From Oscillospiraceae bacterium (GTDB lineage Bacteria; Bacillota; Clostridia; Oscillospirales; Ruminococcaceae), in contig SVOZ01000008.1 in assembly GCA_015066115.1 (NCBI GenBank), positions 1 through 64,000 of the forward strand: a stretch of DNA of 64,000 nucleotides. Reading direction: 5' to 3'. Shown in pieces: positions 51,687 through 60,985 of this stretch (positions within the stretch are counted from its first letter, which is position 1; each line of letters opens with the position of its first letter). A model generated the notes under the pieces. It made no database searches. It saw only the letters and a program-made list of their open reading frames with translations, and was not told the DNA's origin. The translations under genes and the position numbers were made by a program.

Positions 51687-53240
51687 TTACGATGCTGTGT
51701 TTGTACCGGTGGAATAAAATCTTATCTCGTTTATGTTATCGAGAATGTTTTTGTTTAATGTTACGGTGTAGGTCTTGTCCATCTTGTCGTAGAGATTTTC
51801 ATAAACCTCGTCCTTCATAGCGGTTGTAACCTGATTTTTCCAGTTTACCTCGCCCTTGCCGACATAGTACATAATGTGGTAGCCGTAATCGGTTTTAACG
51901 ATCTCGGTGTCGCCTTCTTTTCTCTTTTTATCAAACGACCAATCGTTAAACTCTGCAACCATTGTGCCCTCGGTGAAGTTCTCGTAAAGTCCGCCGGTCG
52001 TCTTGGATCCGGGATCCTCGGTGTACTTCTCGGCAAGCTTTCCAAATGCCTCGGCAGTCTTTTCGCCCTTTAAGTACTCATCTAAAACTTCCTGAGCCTT
52101 CTTCTTTGCGTCGGCATCCTTTTCATAGGAATCCTTTGAAATGAGGATGTGACGGACGCTTACGGTCTCGCTCTCGTCGCGATAAGGAGCCTTTGTTAAG
52201 AGATAAACGGTGCGAGCGTTGCTGTTTTTGTAGATGTAGGTGTCGTTGACCTTTACATTCTCGCCAAATGCCCACTTTGAAACATCGGAATCGCTGTTGT
52301 AGGTGTTGCCCTCGGAGGCGGTAGAGTCAACTTCCGACTTGATGTTGGTGTCGGTCTTGCCCTGCTCTTTTAAGATGTCTGTGAGAATTGCGTCAAAGCT
52401 CTTGGAATCGGTTGCCTTTGCAAGACGGTCGGCGTAAGCCTGAACCTTGTCATATTCTGCCTGCTTCTCTTTGTCGGTCATCTTGTCGGTTGCGGCAGGA
52501 TTAAAGGTGTAGCTCTTGTAGTCGCAATAAAGGAAGGTGTTCTTGTTTTTGTCAAAGTAATCGTCAATTTCCTTGTCTGTGTAGGTAAGCGAGTCGATCT
52601 TTTCGGTGTAGTATCTTGTGGCAAGGAATGAAAGCTCGAGGCCTTGACGGATGTCAGTTTCGTTAACGCCCTTTCCGTAAGCCATGTGGATGTAATCCTT
52701 GTATTCCATATCCTGCTCTTTTGCGGCATCCTTTAAAGAAGCAAAGAAGTTGTCGATTTCGTTTTTATCCTTTTCGGTGAGAGAAACGCCGTCGGCATTT
52801 GCCTGCTCGGCAAGATAAAGGATCTCGGTAACGTTTTTCTGTGTCTGTGTTACCATATAGTCAAACCAGGTCTGGTCGCCGTAATTCTGGTTTCTTAATG
52901 AAGCCGTAGCATCAAGACCGTAGTAAGAAAGATAGTTCTGATTCTCATTTACAAAATTCTGATACTGATAGTTGTAGAAATAGTTAAAGGTTGTGCCGCT
53001 TATTTTGAGGTTATCCGAGGTCATAGCGGTTTTTGAGCGCAAAAGATAGCCGCTTCCCTGAATCCAATTTAAAACAATAAGGGTGACAACAAGTCCTACA
53101 CAAACCACAGCGGTCGAAACTGCAGTGATTATAGTAGTAAGCTTTTTGCGGCGGTTTTGCTTATCAAGCGCCGCCTGCTGCTCCTTTTTGATTTCTGCAA
53201 CAGCCAGTTTAGCGTTTCTAACGCGAGAGGCTTTTCCCAT
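51687..53240 (-). CDS. Membrane-anchored PpiC-type peptidyl-prolyl isomerase (SurA/PrsA-like foldase)
   Basis: 517 aa. Basic N-terminus, then one membrane helix (ITAVSTAVVCVGLVVTLIVL) and a large extracellular part. Residues about 100-320 resemble the SurA/PrsA chaperone region. The parvulin domain is clear: VSVRHILISKD, then EDPGSKTTGGLYENFTEGTM and DTEIVKTDYGYHIMYYV. The enzyme assists folding of secreted proteins outside the membrane. Unlike PrsA there is no lipobox Cys. Single-gene unit. Confidence 0.85.
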   Translation of the reverse strand: MGKASRVRNAKLAVAEIKKEQQAALDKQNRRKKLTTIITAVSTAVVCVGLVVTLIVLNWIQGSGYLLRSKTAMTSDNLKISGTTFNYFYNYQYQNFVNENQNYLSYYGLDATASLRNQNYGDQTWFDYMVTQTQKNVTEILYLAEQANADGVSLTEKDKNEIDNFFASLKDAAKEQDMEYKDYIHMAYGKGVNETDIRQGLELSFLATRYYTEKIDSLTYTDKEIDDYFDKNKNTFLYCDYKSYTFNPAATDKMTDKEKQAEYDKVQAYADRLAKATDSKSFDAILTDILKEQGKTDTNIKSEVDSTASEGNTYNSDSDVSKWAFGENVKVNDTYIYKNSNARTVYLLTKAPYRDESETVSVRHILISKDSYEKDADAKKKAQEVLDEYLKGEKTAEAFGKLAEKYTEDPGSKTTGGLYENFTEGTMVAEFNDWSFDKKRKEGDTEIVKTDYGYHIMYYVGKGEVNWKNQVTTAMKDEVYENLYDKMDKTYTVTLNKNILDNINEIRFYSTGTNTAS

Positions 53241-53320
53241 TTAAAAAACATCCTTCCTTGTAATAAGTTCTTTTTTATTTTACACTATTTTTGCTCTTTG
53301 GTTGTTACCTTTTTGTAAAC

Positions 53321-54712
53321 TTATCTTGTTTTGTGCCATTTAACGCCTTGCGGTGTATCCTCTAAGATAATTCCCTGCTCTTTAAGAGAGTCGCGAATAG
53401 CGTCTGCCCTCCTAAAGTCGCGGTTCTTTCTCGCCTCTTGCCTTTCAGCAATAAGAGCCTCAATTTCCTCGTCAACACTCTCGCTTTTTCTCTCGTAGAG
53501 AAGACCTAAAACGTCAACAAGCTTTTCAAAAAGCTCGCTTGCCGCAGTAACATATTCTTTTGAAGCCTCTTTACCAATTATATTACTGTTTATCTCGCGA
53601 ACAAGGTCGAAAATTGCGGCTAAGGCGTCGGCGGTGTTAAAATCGTCGTCCATAGCATCTCTGAAAACCTTTTCGTAGGTCGAAAGCTTTTCTATTGCTG
53701 CGCTGTCAACCTCGCCGTTTGCGTGTTCTTTAGCGTGTGCCAGGTTTTCGCGGCAGTTGTAAAGGCGGTCGAGCGCGCCCTTTGCCTGCTCGATTATCTC
53801 GGTGCTGTAGTTTACAGGGCTTCTGTAATGCGAGGAAACCATAATGTAGCGGATAGGCTCGTAGCCAAACTGCTCGCCTATTTCTCTTGCAGTAAAGAAG
53901 TTTCCGAGAGACTTTGACATCTTGCGATTGTCAATGTTAATGTATCCGTTGTGCATCCAGTAGCGCGCAAAGCAGGTTCCGTTTGCGCATTCGCTCTGTG
54001 CGATCTCGTTTTCGTGGTGTGGGAAAATAAGGTCCTGTCCGCCGCAGTGAAGGTCGATGGTCTCGCCGAGAATGCTCTTTGCCATTGCAGAGCACTCAAT
54101 GTGCCAGCCGGGTCTGCCCTCTCCCCAAGGCGACTGCCAGAAAGGCTCGCCTTTCTTTGCCGCTTTCCAGAGGGCAAAATCCATGGGATCTTCCTTCTGC
54201 TCGCTTATGTTAATTCTCGCGCCCGCCTCAAGCTCTTGAAGCGGCTGGTGCGAAAGCTTTCCGTATTCCTTAAATTTCTTGGTTCTAAAATAAACGTCGC
54301 CGTTTACAGAATAGGCATAGCCTTTTTCCTCAAGGGTTTTAATAAGAGCGATTATATTGTCGATGTTCTCGGTGGCTCTGGGGTGGACTGTCGCCTCTCT
54401 GACATTTAAGCCCTCGGCATCCTTTTTGTACTCCGCGATGTACTTTTCAGCCAGCGCAGGAACGGTGGTGCCCTCCTCGTTTGCGCGGTTTATGAGCTTG
54501 TCGTCAATGTCGGTAAAGTTCTGAACAAAGTTTACCTTGTAGCCGATGTACTCAAAATAGCGGCGCAGCGTGTCAAAAACGCAGAGAGGACGGGTGTTTC
54601 CGATGTGAATGTAGTTGTAAACAGTCGGTCCGCAGACGTACATGTTTACCTCGCCCTCATGAAGAGGGATAAATTCGTCTTTTTTGCCCGTCAGGGTGTT
54701 TAGAATTTTCAT
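53321..54712 (-). CDS. cysS: Cysteinyl-tRNA synthetase
   Basis: 463 aa. HIGH motif [11 protein letters not shown], zinc ligands at [10 protein letters not shown] (Cys) and GWHIECSAM with [10 protein letters not shown], and KMSKSLGNF. Charges tRNA-Cys. It overlaps the cysE stop by 4 nt (ATGA). Both are expressed from one T-box-controlled leader upstream of cysE. Confidence 0.95.
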   Translation of the reverse strand: MKILNTLTGKKDEFIPLHEGEVNMYVCGPTVYNYIHIGNTRPLCVFDTLRRYFEYIGYKVNFVQNFTDIDDKLINRANEEGTTVPALAEKYIAEYKKDAEGLNVREATVHPRATENIDNIIALIKTLEEKGYAYSVNGDVYFRTKKFKEYGKLSHQPLQELEAGARINISEQKEDPMDFALWKAAKKGEPFWQSPWGEGRPGWHIECSAMAKSILGETIDLHCGGQDLIFPHHENEIAQSECANGTCFARYWMHNGYINIDNRKMSKSLGNFFTAREIGEQFGYEPIRYIMVSSHYRSPVNYSTEIIEQAKGALDRLYNCRENLAHAKEHANGEVDSAAIEKLSTYEKVFRDAMDDDFNTADALAAIFDLVREINSNIIGKEASKEYVTAASELFEKLVDVLGLLYERKSESVDEEIEALIAERQEARKNRDFRRADAIRDSLKEQGIILEDTPQGVKWHKTR

Positions 54713-55371
54713 TTTGTATCTCCTTTTTCATTTTCTTTAGCGTCAATTTTCTTTTGCAGAGCTTCTATTTGCGCTCTCAGGCGGCAAAGCTCCTGCGAAA
54801 CAGGGTCGGGAATGTGTATCTGGTCAAGGTCTGCGGCAATAGTCTCTTTGCCTTTCACAACCGCCCTTGCAGGAACGCCGACGGCGGTCGTGTTAGGCGG
54901 AACTGTGTCCAAAACAACGGCGCCTGCCGCAATCTTTGCGTTGTCCCCAACCGTAAACGGACCAAGCACTTTGGCGCCCGAGCCGACCATAACGTTGTTT
55001 CCTAAGGTGGGGTGGCGCTTGCCTTTGTCCTTGCCTGTACCGCCGAGGGTCACGCCCTGATAGATGGTGCAGTTATCGCCGATAACGGTGGTCTCCCCGA
55101 TTATAACTCCCATTCCGTGATCTATAAAAAGACCTTTACCGATGGTCGCGCCGGGGTGAATTTCAATTCCCGTTAAAAAACGCGAGGTCTGCGAGATCAT
55201 TCTCGCTAAAAAGAACCACTTGTGTCTGTAAAAAAAGTTTGCCCAGCGGTGATAAATAACTGCGTGAAGTCCCGAATATAAAAGCAGAACCTCGAGAGAG
55301 TTTCTCGCCGCAGGGTCGCGCTCGCGTATTGCGCGTATATCATATCTTATGCGGTCAAATATTTTTATCAC
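54709..55371 (-). CDS. cysE: Serine O-acetyltransferase
   Basis: 220 aa. N-terminal helices, then a left-handed beta-helix of hexapeptide repeats ([20 protein letters not shown], then [17 protein letters not shown]). Catalytic His lies in FIDHGMGV and the typical [11 protein letters not shown] follows. It makes O-acetylserine for cysteine synthesis. Partner cysS plus the T-box give an obvious cysteine regulon. Confidence 0.93.
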   Translation of the reverse strand: MIKIFDRIRYDIRAIRERDPAARNSLEVLLLYSGLHAVIYHRWANFFYRHKWFFLARMISQTSRFLTGIEIHPGATIGKGLFIDHGMGVIIGETTVIGDNCTIYQGVTLGGTGKDKGKRHPTLGNNVMVGSGAKVLGPFTVGDNAKIAAGAVVLDTVPPNTTAVGVPARAVVKGKETIAADLDQIHIPDPVSQELCRLRAQIEALQKKIDAKENEKGDTK

Positions 55372-55390
55372 CTCTTAAAAACAAAAAAAT

Positions 55391-55640
55391 CCCGAAAATG
55401 CACATTTGCACCTTCGGGGCGGCAAAAGCCGCGGTTCCACCCAAAACTTGTAACTTACGGACCTAAAATATCCGCCGCCCTTTAACGCAGAGCAAACGCA
55501 AACGGCTACACATAAAAACTTCACCGAATGGGCTTATGGACGCACTTCACAGTCCGGCTTAATAATGCCCTTGCACCAAACGGGCATCTCTCTTTAAAAA
55601 GCGCAGGCTGTTACTTTTCCCAATCATCGCCTTTATACCT
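55391..55640 (-). promoter_or_regulatory. T-box leader, cysteine-specific, before cysE-cysS
   Basis: On the leftward strand: AAAGAGAGATG and GGTGCAAGGGC form the stem I core, with specifier TGC (Cys codon) in GTGAAGTGCGTCC at 55542-55544. The T-box GGGTGGAACCGCGG is at 55429-55442. A terminator follows (arms CCCGAAGGTGCA / TGCATTTTCGGG, then T7) at 55391-55418. Uncharged tRNA-Cys would allow read-through into cysE and cysS. Confidence 0.9.
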
Positions 55641-55644
55641 TAAC

Positions 55645-55673
55645 ATTTTAACATATATTTTTTTATTTTGCAA
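55645..55673 (-). promoter_or_regulatory. Promoter of the T-box cysE-cysS operon
   Basis: TTGCAA (55673-55668), 17-nt spacer, TAAAAT (55650-55645) on the leftward strand, just before the T-box. Confidence 0.65.
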
Positions 55674-55711
55674 CCCTTACATTATTTTATGTAAAAAGTC
55701 ACATTTAGGTA

Positions 55712-55740
55712 TTTACTATTTTTCAAAAAAGGAGTAAAAT
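55712..55740 (+). promoter_or_regulatory. Promoter of the malic enzyme gene
   Basis: TTTACT (55712-55717), 17-nt spacer, TAAAAT (55735-55740), 39 nt before ATG 55780. Confidence 0.55.
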
Positions 55741-55779
55741 GTTATTATATAAGGACAAAAGAAGGGGGCATTTATAAAA

Positions 55780-56964
55780 ATGTCTGATAAAATGACCGTT
55801 GCAGAGGAAAGCTTAGCTCTGCACTATGAGAAAAAGGGTAAAATTGAGGTGGTTTCAAGGGTCGAGGCGAACAGCAAAAAGGCTCTCTCGCTTGCCTACA
55901 CCCCAGGTGTTGCAACCCCCTGTTTAGAGATTCAAAAGGACATAAACAAGTCCTATGAGCTTACCCGCCGCCACAATATGTGCCTTGTCGTAACCGACGG
56001 CACTGCAGTTTTGGGCCTTGGAGATATCGGCCCTGAGGCAGGTATGCCTGTTATGGAAGGAAAGTGCGTGCTCTTTAAGGAGTTTGGAAACGTTGACGCC
56101 TTCCCTCTCTGCATTAAATCTAAGGATGTTGACGAGATCGTTAACACCATCTATCTTATTTCGGGCTCTTTCGGCGGAATAAACTTAGAGGACATCGCCG
56201 CGCCAAGATGCTTTGAAATTGAAAAGAAGCTTAAGGAAAAATGTGACATTCCTATCTTCCACGACGACCAGCACGGCACCGCCGTTGTTGTTTTAGCCGC
56301 CCTTTTAAATGCCCTTCGCGTTGTTAAAAAGGACATCGGCGAAATTAAGCTCGTTATAAACGGCGCAGGTGCCGCAGGCATTTCAATCACAAAGCTTCTT
56401 ATCTCCTGCGGACTTAAAAATGTTGTTATGTGCGATAAAATCGGCGCAATTTATGAGGGCGCCGAGGGCTTAAACAGCGCTCAGGCTGAAATGAGCCGCA
56501 TCACAAACAGAAATATGGAAAAGGGCAGCCTCAGAGATGTTATAAAGGGCGCTGATGTCTTTATCGGAGTTTCCGCTCCCAATCTTGTTGACGAGGAAAT
56601 GGTAAAGAGCATGTCAGAAAATCCCATTGTTTTCGCCATGGCAAACCCCACTCCCGAAATTATGCCCGATAAAGCCCTGGCCGCAGGTGCCGCCGTTGTG
56701 GGAACAGGCAGAAGCGATTTTCCCAACCAGATCAACAACGTGCTTGTATTCCCCGGAATTTTCAGAGGCGCATTTGACGTGCGCGCAAGCGATATAAACG
56801 AGGAAATGAAACTTGCCGCCGCAAAGGCAATCGCGGCTATTATAACCGACGAGGAATTAAATGCCGAGTACATTCTCCCCGCCGCATTTGACGAGCGCAT
56901 CTGCCCCGCAGTTGCAAAGGCTGTAGCCGAAGCCGCAAGAAAAACCGGCGTTGCAAGAATATAA
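55780..56964 (+). CDS. NAD(P)-dependent malic enzyme
   Basis: 394 aa, the short bacterial type. Tyr of AYTPGVATPC, Lys/Asp motif FHDDQHGTAVV and the nucleotide site VINGAGAAGIS are in place. Converts malate to pyruvate plus CO2. Together with fumC in this window it completes a fumarate-malate-pyruvate path. A terminator (56964-56994) follows. Confidence 0.93.
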   Translation: MSDKMTVAEESLALHYEKKGKIEVVSRVEANSKKALSLAYTPGVATPCLEIQKDINKSYELTRRHNMCLVVTDGTAVLGLGDIGPEAGMPVMEGKCVLFKEFGNVDAFPLCIKSKDVDEIVNTIYLISGSFGGINLEDIAAPRCFEIEKKLKEKCDIPIFHDDQHGTAVVVLAALLNALRVVKKDIGEIKLVINGAGAAGISITKLLISCGLKNVVMCDKIGAIYEGAEGLNSAQAEMSRITNRNMEKGSLRDVIKGADVFIGVSAPNLVDEEMVKSMSENPIVFAMANPTPEIMPDKALAAGAAVVGTGRSDFPNQINNVLVFPGIFRGAFDVRASDINEEMKLAAAKAIAAIITDEELNAEYILPAAFDERICPAVAKAVAEAARKTGVARI

Positions 56965-56994
56965 AAAAAGGAGCCTTCAACGGCTCCTTTTTTA
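56964..56994 (+). terminator. Terminator of the malic enzyme gene
   Basis: Arms AAAAAAAGGAGCC and GGCTCCTTTTTT with a short TTCAAC loop. Confidence 0.85.
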
Positions 56995-57029
56995 GTTAAG
57001 AGTGAATAGTGAAGAGTGAAAAATTAAGG

Positions 57030-57065
57030 ATGGGTTTCGCGTTTTTGCGCGAAACCCTTTTCTTA
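57030..57065 (-). terminator. Hairpin downstream of the cyclase-family gene
   Basis: Arms GGGTTTCGCG and GCGCGAAACCC around TTTTT, 20 nt after the cyclase stop. Read leftward, it is weakly T-flanked; the surrounding DNA (GTGAATAGTGAAGAGTGAAA) is low complexity. Confidence 0.6.
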
Positions 57066-57083
57066 CTTATTACCTATTACTTT

Positions 57084-57743
57084 TTACCTACATTTCAGCA
57101 CTGCTCTGCAGGGCGCACAGCAGGTTTTCTCTACCTTTATGGGCAAAACGGTAAGGCTCACCTTATCTCCTGTCGCCTTTTCAAGATCAACAAGCGGCGC
57201 CAGCATTAAAATGTCGGCGTTGTAAAAATCCTGCCAAAAGCCCTGCGGACGCTCTAAATTGTCCCAGCGCGGAAAATCGCTGCCGAGAAGGAAAGGCTTT
57301 TTTGACAAAATAAACTGCATTGCATCAAAGGAAAAATAGGGCGAAAGATTAAGATAATCGCTCTCCTTCCAGCGCTTTCCGTAATCGGCGCAAACTAAAA
57401 GAGCATCGCCCTCGCAGTAAGAAGCCTTTTCAAAGGCTGATTTGATCATTTCTGCCGTAATTTCCCTTTGACCCATTGTGTTAAGTTTTAAAACCGTTGT
57501 GGGAATGTCCACAAGGCGCTCTACATCAAGGTCAATGAGTGGATAGGACTCGTCGCCGAGTAAGTGCGCAGGGGTTTCAAGATAGGTGCCGCATTGCGAG
57601 TTCATTCCCTCGAAAACCTCGGCGTATATCTTGTACTTTACAAACCCAACCTCGCCGAGAGGCCGCACATTTATTTCGGGAAAGGGCGAGCCGTAGCTCC
57701 ACATCCCGGTGTAGATCTCGCCGGTTATGTCAATAATCTTCAT
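57084..57743 (-). CDS. Cyclase family protein (kynurenine formamidase-like fold)
   Basis: 219 aa from ATG 57743. Features of the cyclase superfamily: IDITGEIYTGMWSYG, then GTYLETPAHLL (metal-binding His motif) and LLGSDFPRWDN. Known members hydrolyse amide or cyclic bonds (N-formylkynurenine, isatin), but the substrate here is unknown. Last gene of a three-gene operon after an aminoglycoside-acetyltransferase-fold gene and a TIM-barrel-like gene. It overlaps nothing but starts 6 nt after the previous stop. C-terminal Cys pair (KTCCAPCRAVLKC) is unusual and might bind metal. Confidence 0.78.
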   Translation of the reverse strand: MKIIDITGEIYTGMWSYGSPFPEINVRPLGEVGFVKYKIYAEVFEGMNSQCGTYLETPAHLLGDESYPLIDLDVERLVDIPTTVLKLNTMGQREITAEMIKSAFEKASYCEGDALLVCADYGKRWKESDYLNLSPYFSFDAMQFILSKKPFLLGSDFPRWDNLERPQGFWQDFYNADILMLAPLVDLEKATGDKVSLTVLPIKVEKTCCAPCRAVLKCR

Positions 57744-57748
57744 GGCTA

Positions 57749-58450
57749 TCACATCTTGCAAAGTGCTGTGGTAAATGCGTCAACACAGCTTTCAACCGAA
57801 ATGTCGTTGCCGTACCTGCCAAATGAGAAATATCCATTAAAGCTTCTGCACAAAAGAATTGAAGCGATCTCCTTAACCTCGGCATTGCCTTTTTCTATGG
57901 GCATAGGTGTAAGGCTATCATAAAGCATATCGCGAACGCGCAGGATAACTACATCGTCACGGTATTTAGTCTTATAAAAAACTCCTAAGAAGGGGTTTTT
58001 GTGAAGCTTTACAAACTCGTTGGGGTTAAAGATAAGTCCTGTTGACTCGCTTCTTATTTCGGCGTACTGCTCAAAGCCGAAGGCGTCCATAGAGTCTGCC
58101 ATAAGCTCAAAGAGCACCTTAATATTAAATGCGGCGGCAATTTTGATAACCTCTTTTATCTCTTGTGCACTAGCCTTCTCAACAGCCTTAAAGGAAAGCT
58201 TTACATTTTCAATTCCCAAAAGATGTGCATTTCTGAAAAGCACTACATATTTGTCATACTGACAGGCACAAAGGTCGCTTGTGTATAAAACAACCTTGTT
58301 TGTGCTCTTAATTAGCGCGGCTCTCTCATTTTCTAAATCTGCGGGAGAAATAGCGTAAAGCGGCGCGCCAAAATACTGTTCATCAACCTCAAGATTTTTA
58401 AATCCGAGGGTGTCTGTTCCTTTTGCGGCTTCTATGCTGAAATTATACAT
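57749..58450 (-). CDS. Putative TIM-barrel protein (sugar isomerase/AP-endonuclease-like), middle gene of the operon
   Basis: 233 aa from ATG 58450 (AGGAGG upstream). Pattern of alternating strands and helices: NKVVLYTSDL, ENVKLSFKAVEKA, NIKVLFELMAD, STGLIFNPNEF, FLGVFYKTKYRDDVVILRV. Glu and Asp/His-poor strand ends make a xylose isomerase-like assignment tentative. Position between an acyl-transfer-fold gene and a hydrolase-fold gene suggests a shared substrate. Confidence 0.5.
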   Translation of the reverse strand: MYNFSIEAAKGTDTLGFKNLEVDEQYFGAPLYAISPADLENERAALIKSTNKVVLYTSDLCACQYDKYVVLFRNAHLLGIENVKLSFKAVEKASAQEIKEVIKIAAAFNIKVLFELMADSMDAFGFEQYAEIRSESTGLIFNPNEFVKLHKNPFLGVFYKTKYRDDVVILRVRDMLYDSLTPMPIEKGNAEVKEIASILLCRSFNGYFSFGRYGNDISVESCVDAFTTALCKM

Positions 58451-58462
58451 TTTTACCCCTCC

Positions 58463-59257
58463 TTACGCTCTCTTAGCGTCTTTCTCTGCCTGCTGCTTAT
58501 ATGCGTTTGCGCAGTAGGCGCAGTTTTCGTTGTCGCACATAAAGTAAAGCGGATCCTTTGAAAGAAGCTTCTGGCCAAGCTCAAACATTTTCTTAACGTC
58601 GATAATTTTTGCAGTTGCGTTTCCGATTACTACTTCGGTGAGCGCGCCCTCGCGGCGAAGGTCAACGGTGAACTTTAAAAAGTCGCGGTGACCGGGGCAG
58701 AATTTGTTTATCTCAATGGTCTTGTTTTCGTAGCCCTCAACGTACTTGGGAGCGGGGAAAACGCGGCTTTCAAGATAAACCGAATCCATAATATCCTCAA
58801 TTGCGTGAAGGGTAGTGTTGCGGTTGTTGTCAACGCCGAGCAGGATTATCTTGCCGTTCATATCGCGAAGCTTAAGGTAAGGCGAGCCGACGCCGCAGTT
58901 AGTGGCGCACTTGTCGTGGTCGCGTGTAAGCTCCTCGGCCTTTGCGCCGATTGCATTAATGCAGTGAACAGGGCGAAGGCTTCTTATTGAGTTTTTGCGA
59001 AGCCTGTGTACTTCCGAGATAATTCCAACGGTGGATTTGTCGTTTTCTGGGTCGTAGGGATGGTTAAAAGCCATTGTCGAAACGGCAAAGGTTCCCTCTT
59101 CTCCGACAGCCTCTAAAACAGCGTCGATAACAGCATCTGCGCCGCCCTCAACAAAGCCTATGCTTGATAGGGCGCTGTGCATTAAAACAACATCGCCGTT
59201 TTCAATGCCGCCGAGCTTTAATGAAAATACAATTTGGTCTTTTGTAATGGGTTTCAC
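58463..59257 (-). CDS. Aminoglycoside N(3)-acetyltransferase-fold protein (AAC(3) family)
   Basis: 264 aa from GTG 59257 (GGAGG upstream). Antibiotic_NAT fold: VVLMHSALSSIGFVEGGADA, then GTFAVSTMAF, then RPVHCINAIGAKAEELT and LLGVDNNRNTTLHAIED. The family acetylates amines with acetyl-CoA, but it also includes broad non-resistance members. The C-terminal CDNENCAYCAN is unusual for true AAC(3). Neighbours (TIM-barrel-like, cyclase) and lack of mobile signals argue for a metabolic role; resistance is not claimed. Confidence 0.75.
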   Translation of the reverse strand: MKPITKDQIVFSLKLGGIENGDVVLMHSALSSIGFVEGGADAVIDAVLEAVGEEGTFAVSTMAFNHPYDPENDKSTVGIISEVHRLRKNSIRSLRPVHCINAIGAKAEELTRDHDKCATNCGVGSPYLKLRDMNGKIILLGVDNNRNTTLHAIEDIMDSVYLESRVFPAPKYVEGYENKTIEINKFCPGHRDFLKFTVDLRREGALTEVVIGNATAKIIDVKKMFELGQKLLSKDPLYFMCDNENCAYCANAYKQQAEKDAKRA

Positions 59258-59361
59258 TCTTATTCCTCCTTAAAGGTTTAGCTATTAAGAAAATTGTACC
59301 ATACATTTTTTAAAAAGTACACCCAAATTTGCTAAAATTTTGCCCTAAGGCGCGAAAAGAC

Positions 59362-59390
59362 TTGATAAAAGCTAAATTAAATGGTATAAT
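59362..59390 (+). promoter_or_regulatory. Promoter of proS
   Basis: TTGATA (59362-59367), 17-nt spacer, TATAAT (59385-59390). Confidence 0.7.
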
Positions 59391-59444
59391 TTCAGTAATT
59401 ATGATGTGAATTTGTTTTTACAAGCCGAAAGGAAGTTTTTTAAT

Positions 59445-60875
59445 ATGGCAGACAACAAGTTAGTTCGTGAAATCACCTCAATGGATGAGGATTTTGCCAA
59501 ATGGTACACCGACATCTGTATCAAGGCTGAGCTTATTGACTATTCGTCGGTAAGAGGCTGTATGGTAATCAGACCTTACGGATATGCCATCTGGGAGCTT
59601 ATCCAAAAAGAGATGGACTCAAGATTTAAAAAGACAGGGCATCAGAATGTTTATATGCCTATGTTTATCCCCGAAAGTCTTTTACAAAAGGAAAAGGATC
59701 ACGTTGAAGGCTTTGCTCCCGAGGTTGCCTGGGTTACACACGGCGGAAACGAAAAGCTTGAAGAGAGAATGTGCGTCCGCCCCACATCTGAAACCCTTTT
59801 CTGCGAGCATTATAAAAGCATAATTCACTCCTATCGCGACCTGCCCAAGCTCTACAATCAGTGGTGCTCGGTCGTGCGCTGGGAAAAGACAACAAGACCT
59901 TTCCTGCGTTCAAGAGAGTTCTTATGGCAGGAAGGCCACACCATTCACGCAACCGCCGAGCAGGCGAGAGAAGAAACCTTAAAAATGCTTAACGTCTATG
60001 CAGACGTGCTTGAAAACTGCCTTGCGATCCCCGTTGTAAAGGGACAGAAGACAGAAAAAGAAAGATTTGCAGGCGCCGAGGACACCTACACAATTGAGGC
60101 GCTTATGCACGATGGCAAGGCGCTCCAGAGCGGAACTTCCCACTATTTCGGCGATGGCTTTGCAAAGGCTTTTGAAATTTTTTACACCGATAAAGACAAC
60201 CGCCAGGTAAACCCCTTCCAGACCTCCTGGGGAACTACTACAAGACTCATCGGCGCAATTATTATGACTCATGGCGATGATAACGGTCTTGTGCTTCCCC
60301 CTGCCGTTGCTCCCATTCAGGCGGTCGTTGTGCCTATCGCACAGCACAAAGAGGGCGTTTTAGATGCCGCTCATAAGCTTGCCGAGAGCTTAGAGGGAAT
60401 CCGCGTAATTTGCGACGACAGCGAGAAATCTCCCGGATTTAAGTTCGCGGAGTACGAGATGAAGGGCGTTCCCGTTAGAGTTGAGATCGGTCCTAAAGAC
60501 ATCGAGGCAGGCCAGTGCGTAATAGTTCGCCGCGATAACAGAGAAAAAACAGTTGTTGCCATCGAAAACGTTAAAGAGGCTGTAGAGAAGGCGCTTGAGG
60601 ATGTTCGCCTCGCCCTTTATAACAGAGCCCTTGAAAACAGAAAAAATCGCACAGTCGATTGCCTGACACTTGATGACTTTGTTAACACCGCAAACAGCCA
60701 GGAAGGCTTCATCCGTGCTATGTGGTGCGGCGATAGAGAGTGCGAGGATAAGCTCAAAGAGGTTGCAGGCGTAACCTCAAGATGTATCCCGTTTGGTGAA
60801 GAAGCCATCGGCGACACATGCGTTTGCTGCGGAAAACCAGCCAAAAAGCTTGTCTATTGGGGCAAGGCATATTAA
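59445..60875 (+). CDS. proS: Prolyl-tRNA synthetase, short (archaeal/eukaryote-like) type
   Basis: 476 aa from ATG 59445 (AAAGGAAG upstream); the longer frame to 59406 lacks support. Class II motif 2 [17 protein letters not shown] and a C-terminal zinc-binding Cys set ([15 protein letters not shown]). It lacks the bacterial editing insertion, as does the Thermus-type and many Clostridia enzymes. Charges tRNA-Pro, the same tRNA family whose fragment lies at 2794-2838. Confidence 0.93.
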   Translation: MADNKLVREITSMDEDFAKWYTDICIKAELIDYSSVRGCMVIRPYGYAIWELIQKEMDSRFKKTGHQNVYMPMFIPESLLQKEKDHVEGFAPEVAWVTHGGNEKLEERMCVRPTSETLFCEHYKSIIHSYRDLPKLYNQWCSVVRWEKTTRPFLRSREFLWQEGHTIHATAEQAREETLKMLNVYADVLENCLAIPVVKGQKTEKERFAGAEDTYTIEALMHDGKALQSGTSHYFGDGFAKAFEIFYTDKDNRQVNPFQTSWGTTTRLIGAIIMTHGDDNGLVLPPAVAPIQAVVVPIAQHKEGVLDAAHKLAESLEGIRVICDDSEKSPGFKFAEYEMKGVPVRVEIGPKDIEAGQCVIVRRDNREKTVVAIENVKEAVEKALEDVRLALYNRALENRKNRTVDCLTLDDFVNTANSQEGFIRAMWCGDRECEDKLKEVAGVTSRCIPFGEEAIGDTCVCCGKPAKKLVYWGKAY

Positions 60876-60935
60876 AACTTACAGAAAAGCACAAATCAGC
60901 CTTCCCCTTGAGGAGAAGCCTGTTGAGTTACAAAC

Positions 60936-60970
60936 CTTGGGGCGCTTTTTAGCGCCCCACATTTTTACAA
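60936..60970 (+). terminator. proS terminator
   Basis: Arms GGGGCGC and GCGCCCC around TTTTTA, then weak T run. Confidence 0.7.
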
Positions 60971-60985
60971 AAAAGGACTTTGATT

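Noticed and set aside
58463..59257. Aminoglycoside resistance gene
   Set aside because: The fold matches AAC(3), but the operon context and C-terminal Cys set suggest a different substrate; resistance cannot be inferred.
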